Under the pieces are notes generated by a model. The model was not told where the DNA came from, ran no database searches, and saw only the letters and a list, made by a program, of their open reading frames with translations. Source: Acidobacteriota bacterium (lineage in GTDB: Bacteria > Acidobacteriota > Terriglobia > Terriglobales > Acidobacteriaceae). Taken from it: 64,000 nt of DNA. Made by a program: the position numbers and the translations under genes. Below, one piece after another: positions 14,199-24,070 of this stretch. The stretch covers positions 313,838-377,837 of the forward strand of contig JABCZL010000001.1 of assembly GCA_013289685.1 (NCBI GenBank), read 5' to 3'. Position 1 is the first letter of the stretch; every line of letters begins with the position of its first letter.

Positions 14199-16709
14199 CT
14201 ACTCGTAGCGCAACGCCACCATGGGCTCCGTTTTGGCGGCCCGACGGGCCGGCAGCAGCGCAGATGCTACCGCGACCGCCGCGACCAGAGCAGTCACCGC
14301 GACAAGCGTAAGCGGATCGCTGCTGGAAATGCCGAACAACTGGCTGCGAACTGCGCTGGTAAGCAGCAGCGAAGCCGGCAATGCCACCGCGATGCTGATC
14401 CCCGCCAGCCACAGAACTTCCATCAGCACCATGCGCACGACAGACCGGCGTGCAGCGCCGAGAGCGATGCGAATGCCGATCTCGCGCGTTCGTTGCGCCG
14501 TCGAATACGCCAGCACTCCGTAAAGGCCAACCGCGGCCATGAGTACCGCGAGCACGCCGAAGCTCGATGCCAGGATCGCGATGACGCGCTCGGCCGTCAG
14601 GTTGTCGTCGATCTGTTCCTGCATGGTGCGGAAATTATCCAGCACCAACTTCGAGTCGAGCGTCTGCATCGCACGCCGGATCGTAGCCTCCGCGCTTTCC
14701 GGGGGCTGCCAGGTGCGCACATAGAATGTCATCGCACCCAGATTTGCCTCCTGAAGATACGGAGTAAAAGCGGTGCGCACGATGTCGTCGCGAACGCCGG
14801 TGTGCTTTGCGTCTTTCACTACGCCAATAATCTCAATGTCCGTTGTTACTTTCCCTCTGCCATTTCCGTAAGAGTGGCCGATCGCCTGCTGCGGTTCTTC
14901 AAAATAGTGGCGTGCGAAACTTTCGTTCACCACCGCGACTTTCTGGGTTCCGTCATGGTCCTGGTCGCCGAAGTCGCGTCCCGCCAGCAGCGGCATACCC
15001 ATGGTCGAAAAGTAGCCGGCACTCACGTTTGCCGATTCCACGTTCATGTTTTCATTCTCTTTCGCTGTGTATCCGGCCAGCGTAATTGTGTTCGACGTGT
15101 TGTCACCCGCCAGTTCTCGATCGGTGGTTCCCGCCACCGACCGCACTCCCGGCAGCGCAGCCAGCGTTTGCAGGACTTGTTTGTCCACATCGCGGGTCTG
15201 ATCGGGTCGATATCCCGCGAGGGTCGGCTGAACGCCAAAGGTTACAAGATGATCTGTCGTAAAACCGACATTCAGCGACTTGAGGTTGTGCAAGGTCCGC
15301 ACGAACAGACCCGCACCCACCAGCACTAACAGGCTCAATCCGATCTGGACCGCAACCGCGATACGGCGAAAACGCAAAGGCCCACCGCCAGCTATCATCA
15401 CCTGCTGCTTGAGAGCGGGAGCCAGGTTCGGGCGCCAGAACTGGGCGGCGGGCGCGAGACTGAAAATCAGACTTACCGCCAGCGCCAGAGCGAAATTGAA
15501 AAGCAAGATCCGCAGATCCGGATGCGAGGAAAACGGAAGATCTCCCGTGGTGGAACTCCAGATCATATTGATAAGCCACGCCGATACCGTCGGCGCAATC
15601 GCGATGCCGAGTGCGCCCCCTGCCAGCCCCAGCAACAGGCCCTCGACCAACAATTGCTGTACTACGCGGGCGCGCTTTGCTCCCAGCGCGTAGCGCACCG
15701 ACATTTCGCGAACCCGCCCCGCAGCCCGCACCAGCAGAAGGCTGCCCACATTGGCGCACGCCATGAGCGCCACCAAACCCACCATCCCCATAATGATCAA
15801 CAGGGGCTCTTGCACGTCTTGACGAAGAGGAGAGAACCCCTTTGCTCCGTCACGAACAAACAAATGCGATTTGGTGAGGAAGTTCGCCCTGACGTTTTCC
15901 GAACTGTTCCCCCTCTGTTTCAATTCGTCGGCGCGGATGGAATACCAGAGAGGGTTGATGCCGACCTCGGCCTGATCGCGGCTGAGTCCCGGCTTGAGCT
16001 TTCCGACAATATTGAGCCACCGGGACTTTCTGTCCTCGAGATCCTTGAATCCAGGCTTCACTTCGGCCTTCATCGTCATCGGAGCGAAAAGATCGGGAGT
16101 GTCCCCCATCACCACGCTGTGAAAGCCGGGCGGCGCTACTCCGAGGATGGTGAAAGGACGGCCATTGACCAGAATGCTCTGGTTGACGACGTTTGGATCC
16201 GAACCAAAGCGGCGTTTCCAGTAACTGAAACTCAACACTACGACCGGATTCGCGTCGGGCGCCAAATCATCGGAGGCAACCAAGAGACGGCCCCGCGCGG
16301 GCTGCACACCGAGCACTTCAAAATAGTTGCCGGAGACGAGTTCCGCCGCGACCAATTCAGGCTGGTTGCGCCATTGCACACCAACCTGGGTCCAGACGGT
16401 CGCGATCAGGCCGCTGAACACGGAGTTGCGGTCGCGGAGATCCCGATACATGGGGTAGGAGAAATAGAAATTTTCATCGGTGCGCGAACTGGTGTTCCCA
16501 TTGAAGCTGCCCACGGATTGCAGAACCACCAGGCGATCGGTGTCCTTGACCGGCAAGGTACGCAACAGCGCCTGATCGAGCAGGCTGAAGATCGCCGTGT
16601 TGGCGCCGATGCCCAGCGCCAGGGTGACGATGGCGACCGCGGCAAAGCCCGGCGCCTTCCCCAGTTGCCGCAGCGCATAGCGAAAGTCTTGAGCGAATCC
16701 GTTGATCAT
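14199..16709 (-). CDS. ADOP-type ABC permease, array copy 10 (last translated)
   Basis: At 836 residues this is the longest of the ten. It has the double FtsX/MacB layout: a cytoplasmic start (MINGFAQDFRYALRQLGKA), TM1 with [16 protein letters not shown], MacB periplasmic core 1 (about 50-240), an FtsX helix bundle (about 280-410), TM5 (VQIGLSLLVLVGAGLFVRTL), periplasmic core 2 (about 450-650) and the final FtsX bundle (about 700-820). It ends [13 protein letters not shown], with Thr-Glu where most copies have Val-Asp. SFSYWKRRFG groups it with array copies 1 and 2 rather than the middle seven. There is no ATPase domain. It lies 26 bases before the downstream ATPase gene, and an AGGGGG element precedes the ATG. 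Confidence 0.93.
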   Translation of the reverse strand: MINGFAQDFRYALRQLGKAPGFAAVAIVTLALGIGANTAIFSLLDQALLRTLPVKDTDRLVVLQSVGSFNGNTSSRTDENFYFSYPMYRDLRDRNSVFSGLIATVWTQVGVQWRNQPELVAAELVSGNYFEVLGVQPARGRLLVASDDLAPDANPVVVLSFSYWKRRFGSDPNVVNQSILVNGRPFTILGVAPPGFHSVVMGDTPDLFAPMTMKAEVKPGFKDLEDRKSRWLNIVGKLKPGLSRDQAEVGINPLWYSIRADELKQRGNSSENVRANFLTKSHLFVRDGAKGFSPLRQDVQEPLLIIMGMVGLVALMACANVGSLLLVRAAGRVREMSVRYALGAKRARVVQQLLVEGLLLGLAGGALGIAIAPTVSAWLINMIWSSTTGDLPFSSHPDLRILLFNFALALAVSLIFSLAPAAQFWRPNLAPALKQQVMIAGGGPLRFRRIAVAVQIGLSLLVLVGAGLFVRTLHNLKSLNVGFTTDHLVTFGVQPTLAGYRPDQTRDVDKQVLQTLAALPGVRSVAGTTDRELAGDNTSNTITLAGYTAKENENMNVESANVSAGYFSTMGMPLLAGRDFGDQDHDGTQKVAVVNESFARHYFEEPQQAIGHSYGNGRGKVTTDIEIIGVVKDAKHTGVRDDIVRTAFTPYLQEANLGAMTFYVRTWQPPESAEATIRRAMQTLDSKLVLDNFRTMQEQIDDNLTAERVIAILASSFGVLAVLMAAVGLYGVLAYSTAQRTREIGIRIALGAARRSVVRMVLMEVLWLAGISIAVALPASLLLTSAVRSQLFGISSSDPLTLVAVTALVAAVAVASALLPARRAAKTEPMVALRYE

Positions 16710-16736
16710 CTGTGAGAACCCCCTGAGTCTTATCTC

Positions 16737-19157
16737 CTACTCGTAGCGCAACGCCACCATGGGATCGACTTTCGCTGCCTTGTTCGCTGGCACATAGCAG
16801 GCGACCAAGGCGGCTGCTAACATCGCGGCTGCAACCACGCTGAAGGCGGCGACATCAATCGTGCCCACCCCATACAAAAGACCACGCATGGCGCGTCCCA
16901 CAAAACATGCACCGACCAGCCCCAGTCCGAGGCCGATGGCCGCCAGCATGATGCCTTCCTTCAGAATTAATCCCAGCACGTGATCCCGGCTCGCTCCCAG
17001 TGCCATGCGCAATCCGATTTCGTGGGTGCGCTGGGCGACTGCGAAAGCCATAACGCCGTAGATCCCGATCGTGGCGAGCAAAAGAGCCACTCCCGCAAAG
17101 CTGACGTATAGCAGTGAAGTGAAACGGTCGGTCACCAGAGACTCGTCCCGGAGCTGGTCCATCGGCTTGACGTTGGCCAGCGCGAGGTCGGGATCGAGCG
17201 AGTGTACGGCGGCCGCGATGCTCTTGCTCATCGCGATAGGATCTCCGGTGGTCCGCACAGCCATGCCAACCTGCGGCCACGGACTCTGCCAGAAAGGAAC
17301 GTCAATTTCTGGAAAGCCGTCATTGCGGATGCCGTTCCGGACATTTCGAACCACTCCCACGATCTGCCATTCCACGGGAGGTCCGAGCTTGGTCACGCCA
17401 GGAATCAGATCTTCGACAATGAGGCGCTGGGTCAAGGGATCAACGTCTGGGAAATACTTCTTTACCAGAGCTTCGTTCACCACCGCCACGCGAACGCGCC
17501 CGGCGATGTCCTGCTCGGTAAACCCACGTCCCTTCACCATCTGAATCCCGAACGTTTGAAAATAGCCCGGCGTCACCATCTCGAAACCGGCGCCGGGGCG
17601 GGTCGACGGATCACTAACGGGTTTGCCCGCGATTGTAAAAGGCATTCCGAAGCCGGGCCCTTGCAGCGGCATGCCAGTCGCAACCTCGGCGTGGCTGACT
17701 CCTGGAAGCGATTCCACTCGCTCGAGTAGTTGCTGGTAAAAGCTGACCATCTGCCCAGACTGAGTCAACTTTGCCTGCGGTACGGGGAGACTGAAGGTCA
17801 GAACGTGATCGGTGCGAACCCCGAGATCCACTTTCGCCAGATTCCAGAAGCTATGGATCGCGAGCCCAGCGCCAGCCAGCAAGGTCAGCGCCAGCGCGAA
17901 CTCTGCAACCACCAGACTCCTGCGAAGCCGGTTGCGGCCGGCGCTCGTCCCAGATCGTCCTCCCTCTTTTAACGTCTCGTTGGGATCCACCCGCGAGGCG
18001 TGCCATGCCGGGGCGCATCCGAACAACACGCCCGCAATCGTGGTGGCCGCCAAAGTAAATAAGAGGACTGGCACATTCAACCCCACGTCGGCTTCGGAAG
18101 GAAGCGTGAAGGGCGGCATCTTCGCCAGCATGGCTCGAATCATTGCGACTCCCAGGGCGATGCCCAACCCGCCGCCAAGAACCGCCAGCATCAGACTCTC
18201 TGTCAAAAACTGGCTGAACACGTGCCAGCGGGTCGCTCCCAGGGACGTCCGCACCGCTACCTCTTTGATTCGCGTCGTTCCTTTCGCGAGCAGCAGGTTC
18301 GCCACGTTCGCACAGGCGATCAAAAGCACAAACCCCACGCCGCCCATCAACAGCCACAGCGTTAGTCGCGCCTCCTTCGGGAAAAAGTCGTTGTGCAGCA
18401 GTTCCACGCTGGCGCCCCAGCCCTCGTTTGATTGAGGGTTATCCTGGGCGATGCGTCCGGTAACAACCTCCATGTCGGCTTGCGCCTGGGCGAGAGAAAC
18501 GCCAGGCTTCACGCGGCCCATCACCAGCAGCCAATGAAAATCATGGTTCAACTGCTCAGGCTTGAACGCCAAAGGCACGACGAACTGCGATTGCAGCCGG
18601 TCGGCCTGCCCTGCCGCGAGCACTCCGACCACCGTATACGGCTCGCTGTTCATCCTGATCTGCTTGCCGATAATGTTGCGATCGCCCCCCAGATGTTCCC
18701 AGAGCCGGTGAGTGAGTACGACCACGCGATCCTTGCCTACCTCGCCCTCCTCGGGGAGAAAGTCGCGCCCCAGGAAGAAATCGTTGCCGGTCATGTGCAG
18801 GAACCCCGGAGTCTCCGAACTGCCGTTGATCTGTTCCGGTTGATCGGCTGTGGCGAAATTGAAGTTGGCGCCGCTCCACGCGTTGATGTCCTGGAACGCT
18901 TTGTTCTGCCGCTTCCAATCGAGATAATCACCCGCAGAAACCACGTTGCGATTGCCCTGGATCCTCGACCACACCATCACCAATTGGTCGGGATTCGGAT
19001 ACGGCATGGGAGCCAGCAGCACGGCGTAAATCACGCTGAAGATCGCGGTGTTTGCGCCAATGCCCAGAGCAAGCGTGACCGCAGCGATCAGAGTGAAGCC
19101 GGGGTTCTTCCGCAGCAATCGAAAACTGTAGCGAACGTTCTGCCGGAGTGTTTTCAT
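16737..19157 (-). CDS. ADOP-type ABC permease, array copy 9
   Basis: This 806-residue double FtsX/MacB permease has the most divergent start of the series: [20 protein letters not shown] instead of the usual M-x-G-x-x-QD form. TM1 carries [16 protein letters not shown]. The central membrane helix ([20 protein letters not shown]) separates the two halves, each with a MacB-type periplasmic core and a three-helix FtsX bundle. The C-terminus is [15 protein letters not shown]. The frame runs open far upstream into the preceding gene's end, but the ATG at 19157 has AGGAG six bases upstream and lines up with its paralogues. It begins 8 bases after the stop of the previous permease. The periplasmic cores differ strongly between copies while membrane parts and termini are conserved, which suggests different substrates or partners. 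Confidence 0.93.
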   Translation of the reverse strand: MKTLRQNVRYSFRLLRKNPGFTLIAAVTLALGIGANTAIFSVIYAVLLAPMPYPNPDQLVMVWSRIQGNRNVVSAGDYLDWKRQNKAFQDINAWSGANFNFATADQPEQINGSSETPGFLHMTGNDFFLGRDFLPEEGEVGKDRVVVLTHRLWEHLGGDRNIIGKQIRMNSEPYTVVGVLAAGQADRLQSQFVVPLAFKPEQLNHDFHWLLVMGRVKPGVSLAQAQADMEVVTGRIAQDNPQSNEGWGASVELLHNDFFPKEARLTLWLLMGGVGFVLLIACANVANLLLAKGTTRIKEVAVRTSLGATRWHVFSQFLTESLMLAVLGGGLGIALGVAMIRAMLAKMPPFTLPSEADVGLNVPVLLFTLAATTIAGVLFGCAPAWHASRVDPNETLKEGGRSGTSAGRNRLRRSLVVAEFALALTLLAGAGLAIHSFWNLAKVDLGVRTDHVLTFSLPVPQAKLTQSGQMVSFYQQLLERVESLPGVSHAEVATGMPLQGPGFGMPFTIAGKPVSDPSTRPGAGFEMVTPGYFQTFGIQMVKGRGFTEQDIAGRVRVAVVNEALVKKYFPDVDPLTQRLIVEDLIPGVTKLGPPVEWQIVGVVRNVRNGIRNDGFPEIDVPFWQSPWPQVGMAVRTTGDPIAMSKSIAAAVHSLDPDLALANVKPMDQLRDESLVTDRFTSLLYVSFAGVALLLATIGIYGVMAFAVAQRTHEIGLRMALGASRDHVLGLILKEGIMLAAIGLGLGLVGACFVGRAMRGLLYGVGTIDVAAFSVVAAAMLAAALVACYVPANKAAKVDPMVALRYE

Positions 19158-19165
19158 AGGTTCTC

Positions 19166-21619
19166 CTATTCGTATCTCAGAGCCACCATGGGATCGACTT
19201 TGGCGGCGCGGCGCGCGGGAATCCACGCGCCCAACAGCGCCACGGCCAGAAGCAGTGCCGCAGCTTCGACCAGCGTCGCGGGGTCGTTGGCGCGAATTCC
19301 GAATAGCAATGCACCGATCCAACGGGCAGTAACCAGCGATCCGAGAATCCCCGCGGCTGCGCCCACACCAATCCATAAGGACACTTGACGCACCATCATT
19401 CCGATGACGTTCTTTTGAGTCGCTCCCAGGGCCATCCGAATTCCGATCTCCTGCGTGCGTTGATTCACCAGCAGCGAGACCACGCCGTAGATGCCTACCG
19501 CGGTCAACACCAGGCCAATGACTGCGAACAACGAGAGCAAGGCAGCGTTGAAACGCGGACGCTCCGCCAGTTGCGCGACCGTCCGGCCCAGCGAGCCCAC
19601 ATCAACGGGTAAGGTCGGGTCCAGCGTCGTAACGACGCCCCGCAATTCCTGGGCTACGGTCGCCGGCCCCACGACGCTTCGAACCAGAATGCTGATGTGC
19701 TGCGAATCGGGATAGCGAAAGATTGGGTCGTCCTCGCGATGCCGCCGTACCAGGTAATATTCGGGACCGACGCGACCGCCCAGCCCCTGATTCTGTGCGT
19801 TGCCAGCCACGCCGATGACCGTGAAGACCGCGCCCGCCACGCCTTCCGCCTGGGGAAGCCGAACGACCTGGCCGAGCGGATCTTCACCCGGAAAAAGACG
19901 CTCCGCTAATTCCTGATTGAGAATGACCGCACTCGAACCCGGCGTGCGATCCGCTTCAGCGAAACTGCGACCGCGCACCAGCGGAATATTCAGAACCGAC
20001 AAATAATCCGGCGTAACCGATCTCCATCCCACCACCCCGCCGATCCCCTGCTCTGGCGCGAGCGGCGGACGCCCCTCGGCTTGCACCGCTACAAACGGCA
20101 CGGTGCGGGCTGTTGCACTCGGCGGAAGCGAGTCGCTCAGGGCCACTCCATTTACTCCGGGCAGGTCTTTCAGTTTTCGTTCGAGTTCTTCATAGAAAGC
20201 GAGCCGCTCGGGTGGTCCTGGATATTTTGACTGCCCCAAGGTGATTTGCGCAGTCACGATGTTCTGCGTGTTCATGCCCAGAGATTCGGTTTGCAGCGTG
20301 AGCAGGCTACGCACGAAAAGCATCGCGCTCGCCAGCAGAACGACCGTCATCCAGACCTGAGTCACCATGAGGAGTTGCCGCAGTCGGCCCCGCCGCACGT
20401 CCGGCGTAGCTTTGACCACCAACATTTGTGTCGTGGGCTTTTCCAGCGAGGGCACGGTTCCAAAAACAATTCCCGAAATAAGCGACACGATGATCGAAAA
20501 CAGCAACACCCGTACATCTACGGTTGCCTGCGACAAGCGCGGAATCCCCACCGGCGCGAGGGCAGCAAAAGTGTGAACGACGGCATAGGCGAGTCCTGTA
20601 CCGGCTGCGCCTCCGATGAGGGCGAGCAGAATACTTTCCGTGAGCCTTTGCTGGAACAGACGCGCGCGTCCCGCCCCGATCGCAGAGCGGACGGCCAACT
20701 CATGGCGCCTTCCCGCATTGCGGGCCAGCACAAGGTTCGCCGCGTTAGCGCAGGCAATAAGAAGTACCGCCAGCGCGGACACCAGCAGAAGCCAAGCCGC
20801 CCGTCGAGAGTCATGTACCTGCAGGTCGCGAATGGGGCGAACCTCGAGTCGGAGTACCTTGCGAAAAGGCGGCGGCGCCGACTCGACAAAGGAACCAAAA
20901 AGCGGCTGCAGCTGCGCCTTAGCTTGCTCCACGCTGGTGCCCGGTTTCATCCGCCCGAATACCCGGACCACCGGGCCCATCGCGTTGCGCTGCACAATGG
21001 ATTCGTCCAGCGCTTCCGGCACCAGGATGCCGGTGTGCGCAAGAGTTGGAAATTCGAAGTCGCGCGGCAGCACTCCCAGAACTTGAGTAGGGTGCCCGTC
21101 CAGCGAAATAACCCGCCCAACTACGTTGCGGTCACCGCCGAACCGGTCCTGCCATAGTCCATAGGCCAGCAGCGCCACTTTGGGCGCGTCGGGCCGGTCC
21201 TCCTCGGGCGTGAAGTTCCGTCCCACCACGGGCTGGATACCAAACGTCGGCAAGAATGTTGACGCGACCGCAGCGCAAGCCACGCGCACCGGATGCTCGT
21301 CGGTGAGATCGCAATCGCTGACTCCGGTCGACGAAGTGAAGCCCACGAACGGAGTCTGGTGTTCTCGCCATCCCAGATAATTCGCCGCAAAAAGAAACTC
21401 ACCGTCGATGATGGGGGCAATGACGCCAACTGAAACGAGTTCGTCATCGTGTGGGTAAGGCAAACTGCGAAACAGGATGCGGTCCACCAGGCTGAACATC
21501 GCGGTGGTCGCTCCAATGCCCAGCGCCAGCGTGAGGATGGCCACCGTCGCGAACCCCGGGCTCTTACGCAGCTGGCGCAGGGCGTAGCGAATGTCCTGGA
21601 ACAGGCTATGCATGATCAT
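19166..21619 (-). CDS. ADOP-type ABC permease, array copy 8
   Basis: An 817-residue double FtsX/MacB permease. TM1 is in [19 protein letters not shown], the first periplasmic core contains [19 protein letters not shown], and the mid-protein helix is [20 protein letters not shown]. The second core includes [20 protein letters not shown], and the last bundle ends [17 protein letters not shown]. Two in-frame ATGs lie two codons apart (21619 and 21613); an AGGAG element lies four bases before the first and ten before the second, so either could be used. The gap to the previous permease is 14 bases. Like its neighbours it has no nucleotide-binding domain and must borrow an ATPase. Confidence 0.93.
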   Translation of the reverse strand: MIMHSLFQDIRYALRQLRKSPGFATVAILTLALGIGATTAMFSLVDRILFRSLPYPHDDELVSVGVIAPIIDGEFLFAANYLGWREHQTPFVGFTSSTGVSDCDLTDEHPVRVACAAVASTFLPTFGIQPVVGRNFTPEEDRPDAPKVALLAYGLWQDRFGGDRNVVGRVISLDGHPTQVLGVLPRDFEFPTLAHTGILVPEALDESIVQRNAMGPVVRVFGRMKPGTSVEQAKAQLQPLFGSFVESAPPPFRKVLRLEVRPIRDLQVHDSRRAAWLLLVSALAVLLIACANAANLVLARNAGRRHELAVRSAIGAGRARLFQQRLTESILLALIGGAAGTGLAYAVVHTFAALAPVGIPRLSQATVDVRVLLFSIIVSLISGIVFGTVPSLEKPTTQMLVVKATPDVRRGRLRQLLMVTQVWMTVVLLASAMLFVRSLLTLQTESLGMNTQNIVTAQITLGQSKYPGPPERLAFYEELERKLKDLPGVNGVALSDSLPPSATARTVPFVAVQAEGRPPLAPEQGIGGVVGWRSVTPDYLSVLNIPLVRGRSFAEADRTPGSSAVILNQELAERLFPGEDPLGQVVRLPQAEGVAGAVFTVIGVAGNAQNQGLGGRVGPEYYLVRRHREDDPIFRYPDSQHISILVRSVVGPATVAQELRGVVTTLDPTLPVDVGSLGRTVAQLAERPRFNAALLSLFAVIGLVLTAVGIYGVVSLLVNQRTQEIGIRMALGATQKNVIGMMVRQVSLWIGVGAAAGILGSLVTARWIGALLFGIRANDPATLVEAAALLLAVALLGAWIPARRAAKVDPMVALRYE

Positions 21620-21633
21620 TGGCTCCTAAACTC

Positions 21634-24057
21634 CTACTCGTAACGCAGCGCGACCATGGGATCGACCTTCGCCGCCCTTCGTGCAGGGATGTAGCTGGCC
21701 AGCATTGCCGACGTCGCCAGCACTACAGAAACTGCGGCAAGCGTTGCCGCGTCCCATGATCGAACGCCAAACAGCAGCCCGCGAATCAGAGTTGCCGCGG
21801 CGATCGAGCACAGAAGGCCCGCCCCAATTCCCGCCCCCACCAGCCAGCCCGCCTCTTTCAGGATGAGCTGATAGACCGAACTGCGTTGCGCACCCAGAGC
21901 CATGCGAACGCCGATTTCGCGCGTCCTCTGGCCCACCGAGTACGCGATCACGCCGTAGAGCCCGACCACTCCCAGCAACAATGCAAGGAAGGCGAAGCCA
22001 CCGACCAGCCATGCCGAGGATCGGTGGAGAGCAGCGGAAGGCGAATCGTTGATTCTGGCGATCATCGTCGTCTCATTCATGGTGCCGATGCCTGGATCGA
22101 CCTCATGAACGGCAGCGACCAGCGCCGGGAGCACAGACTGCTCGGCCTGAGAAGTACGCACGACCACAGAAAAAAAGGTGTCGCTATCCTGGTCGAAGGG
22201 ATAGTAAACAGCCGGCCATATCTCGGAATCGAGCGAGCCATCCTTCACGTCATCCACGACGCCAATGATTTCCTTGATCGACTTCGGCGCCAGATCGGTG
22301 TCGGCAATACGTTTGCCGATTGGATCCTCCCCAGGAAAATATTTATTGGCCAGGGTCTGGTTGATGATCGCCACCCGAGGCTTCGACGCAACATCCCCAT
22401 CGGTGAAATAACGGCCGCGCAACAACTTCGCCCGCAGCAGCGAGAAAAAAGCAGGACTCACATCCCGCTGGTTCACTTCATTGTGTTCTCCGTTGTACGG
22501 CCGGCCTACCAACCGGATCCAGGTGGTATTGCCATTGAAGCTCACCGGCAAAACGTTGGAGATGCCCGCCGATTGGACGCCCGGCAAACTTGCGACGCGG
22601 CTCAAGATCTGCCGCCCGGCCGCAGCCACCTGCTCGTCTTTGGGATAGCTGGCATCGGACAAAGAAACCTGCACCGTTGCCAGGTGGTCGGGTTGAAATC
22701 CAAGGTCCACATGAAGCAAGCGATAGAGACTCTTCCCCAGCAGTCCGGCGCTCACCAGCAGAACCACCGCAATCGCGAGTTCGACCACTACAAGATTCGT
22801 GCCAAAACGACGCCACAAGGTTCCGGCATAGCCGCGACCCCCTTCGGTCAGGCCTTCTTGCAGTTTGGTCAAAGGCAGTCGCAAGATCGGCGGCAGAGAC
22901 AACAGAATCGCCGCAAACACGAAAATGGCGCCCGCAAAGGCCAGCACGTGGGAGTTCACGCGAAGCCCGTTCAGGTACGGCATGCCTTCCATCATTTGCT
23001 TAGAGATAAGCCGCGTGAGGACTTGCATGGCACCATCCGCCGCCGCCAGCCCGAGCAAACTGCCCGCCGCCATCAGAACCAGCCCTTCAGTAAGAAATTG
23101 GCGGATCAGTCGTGCGCGCGATGCACCCAGCGCTCCGCGCACCGCGATCTCGCGCCTGCGACTCTCCGACCGCACCAACAGCAAGCTCGACACATTCACG
23201 CAAGCGATGACCAGCAACAATCCTGCGCCGCCCAGTAAGGCGAGCAGGATGGGGCGAATGTCCTTGACAATCACCTCGGACAGCGGAAGCACGGTTGCCC
23301 CCTGGCCGCGATTGTCGTTGGGATATTGCAGCTCCAGTTGACCCGCAATCGCTTTCATGTTGGCCAGCGCCATCTCGACCGAGACGCCGTCTTTGAGCCG
23401 TCCAATGCCGGTGAAGTTGTGGCAGCTCCGCCGCAGGGAACAGGAGTCGGAGGCGTGAAGCGTCGTCCAGAATTCCTCATTCCCGCCGGGCGCGAATTCG
23501 AAGTCCTGGGGCAACACTCCGACAATGGCGAATGGGATGCCGCTGAGCGAAACGATCTCGCCGATCACGTCTTTCCTTCCGCCAAACCGTTTCTGCCAGG
23601 TGCTGTAGCTCAGGATCACGGTCTTGGGCGCGGACGGCAAATCCTCGCCTGCATAAAAATCGCGCCCCAGCACGGGAGCGATCCCCAAGGTGCGAAAGAA
23701 CCCGTCACTCACCCGAATCCCGGGCACCGGTTCAGCGCCTGCCGAAGTTCGCAGCAGATAGCCGTCGCCGTTATAGACCTCCATCGAGCTGAAGACCTGG
23801 TTGAGCCGCTTCCAGTCCAGATAGTCGGGATAAGAGAGGTTGGCGATCGGCATCATGGGAACGGTTTCCGTCACCAGAACCAGACGATTGGGATCCGGAT
23901 AAGGCAACGGCTTAATCAGTGCAGCGTCCACAAAAGCGAAGATGGACACACTGGCGCACATTCCCAGCGTCAGCACCAGCATCGCCGTACAGGCGAAGCC
24001 CGGGCTCTTGCGCAGTTGCCGCAGTGAATAGCGAAGATCCTGCAGAAAGCCGTTCAT
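21634..24057 (-). CDS. ADOP-type ABC permease, array copy 7
   Basis: An 807-residue double FtsX/MacB permease with an unusual first membrane helix: TLGMCASVSIFAFVDA, where the other copies have [11 protein letters not shown] or close to it. The remaining landmarks are normal: LSYSTWQKRFGGRKDVIG in the first periplasmic core, ELAIAVVLLVSAGLLGKSLY in the middle helix, and [17 protein letters not shown] at the end. The ATG at 24057 is preceded by AAGGAGAGG. It starts 13 bases after the previous permease stop. The changed first helix might alter packing with a partner subunit, but this is speculative. Confidence 0.93.
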   Translation of the reverse strand: MNGFLQDLRYSLRQLRKSPGFACTAMLVLTLGMCASVSIFAFVDAALIKPLPYPDPNRLVLVTETVPMMPIANLSYPDYLDWKRLNQVFSSMEVYNGDGYLLRTSAGAEPVPGIRVSDGFFRTLGIAPVLGRDFYAGEDLPSAPKTVILSYSTWQKRFGGRKDVIGEIVSLSGIPFAIVGVLPQDFEFAPGGNEEFWTTLHASDSCSLRRSCHNFTGIGRLKDGVSVEMALANMKAIAGQLELQYPNDNRGQGATVLPLSEVIVKDIRPILLALLGGAGLLLVIACVNVSSLLLVRSESRRREIAVRGALGASRARLIRQFLTEGLVLMAAGSLLGLAAADGAMQVLTRLISKQMMEGMPYLNGLRVNSHVLAFAGAIFVFAAILLSLPPILRLPLTKLQEGLTEGGRGYAGTLWRRFGTNLVVVELAIAVVLLVSAGLLGKSLYRLLHVDLGFQPDHLATVQVSLSDASYPKDEQVAAAGRQILSRVASLPGVQSAGISNVLPVSFNGNTTWIRLVGRPYNGEHNEVNQRDVSPAFFSLLRAKLLRGRYFTDGDVASKPRVAIINQTLANKYFPGEDPIGKRIADTDLAPKSIKEIIGVVDDVKDGSLDSEIWPAVYYPFDQDSDTFFSVVVRTSQAEQSVLPALVAAVHEVDPGIGTMNETTMIARINDSPSAALHRSSAWLVGGFAFLALLLGVVGLYGVIAYSVGQRTREIGVRMALGAQRSSVYQLILKEAGWLVGAGIGAGLLCSIAAATLIRGLLFGVRSWDAATLAAVSVVLATSAMLASYIPARRAAKVDPMVALRYE

Positions 24058-24070
24058 CAGTTTCCTCTCC

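Noticed and set aside
15522-16715. Plus-strand frame of 397 codons opposite permease copy 10
   Set aside because: It is His/Arg/Gln-rich with no motif. Similar shadows occur opposite every permease copy because of shared codon bias.
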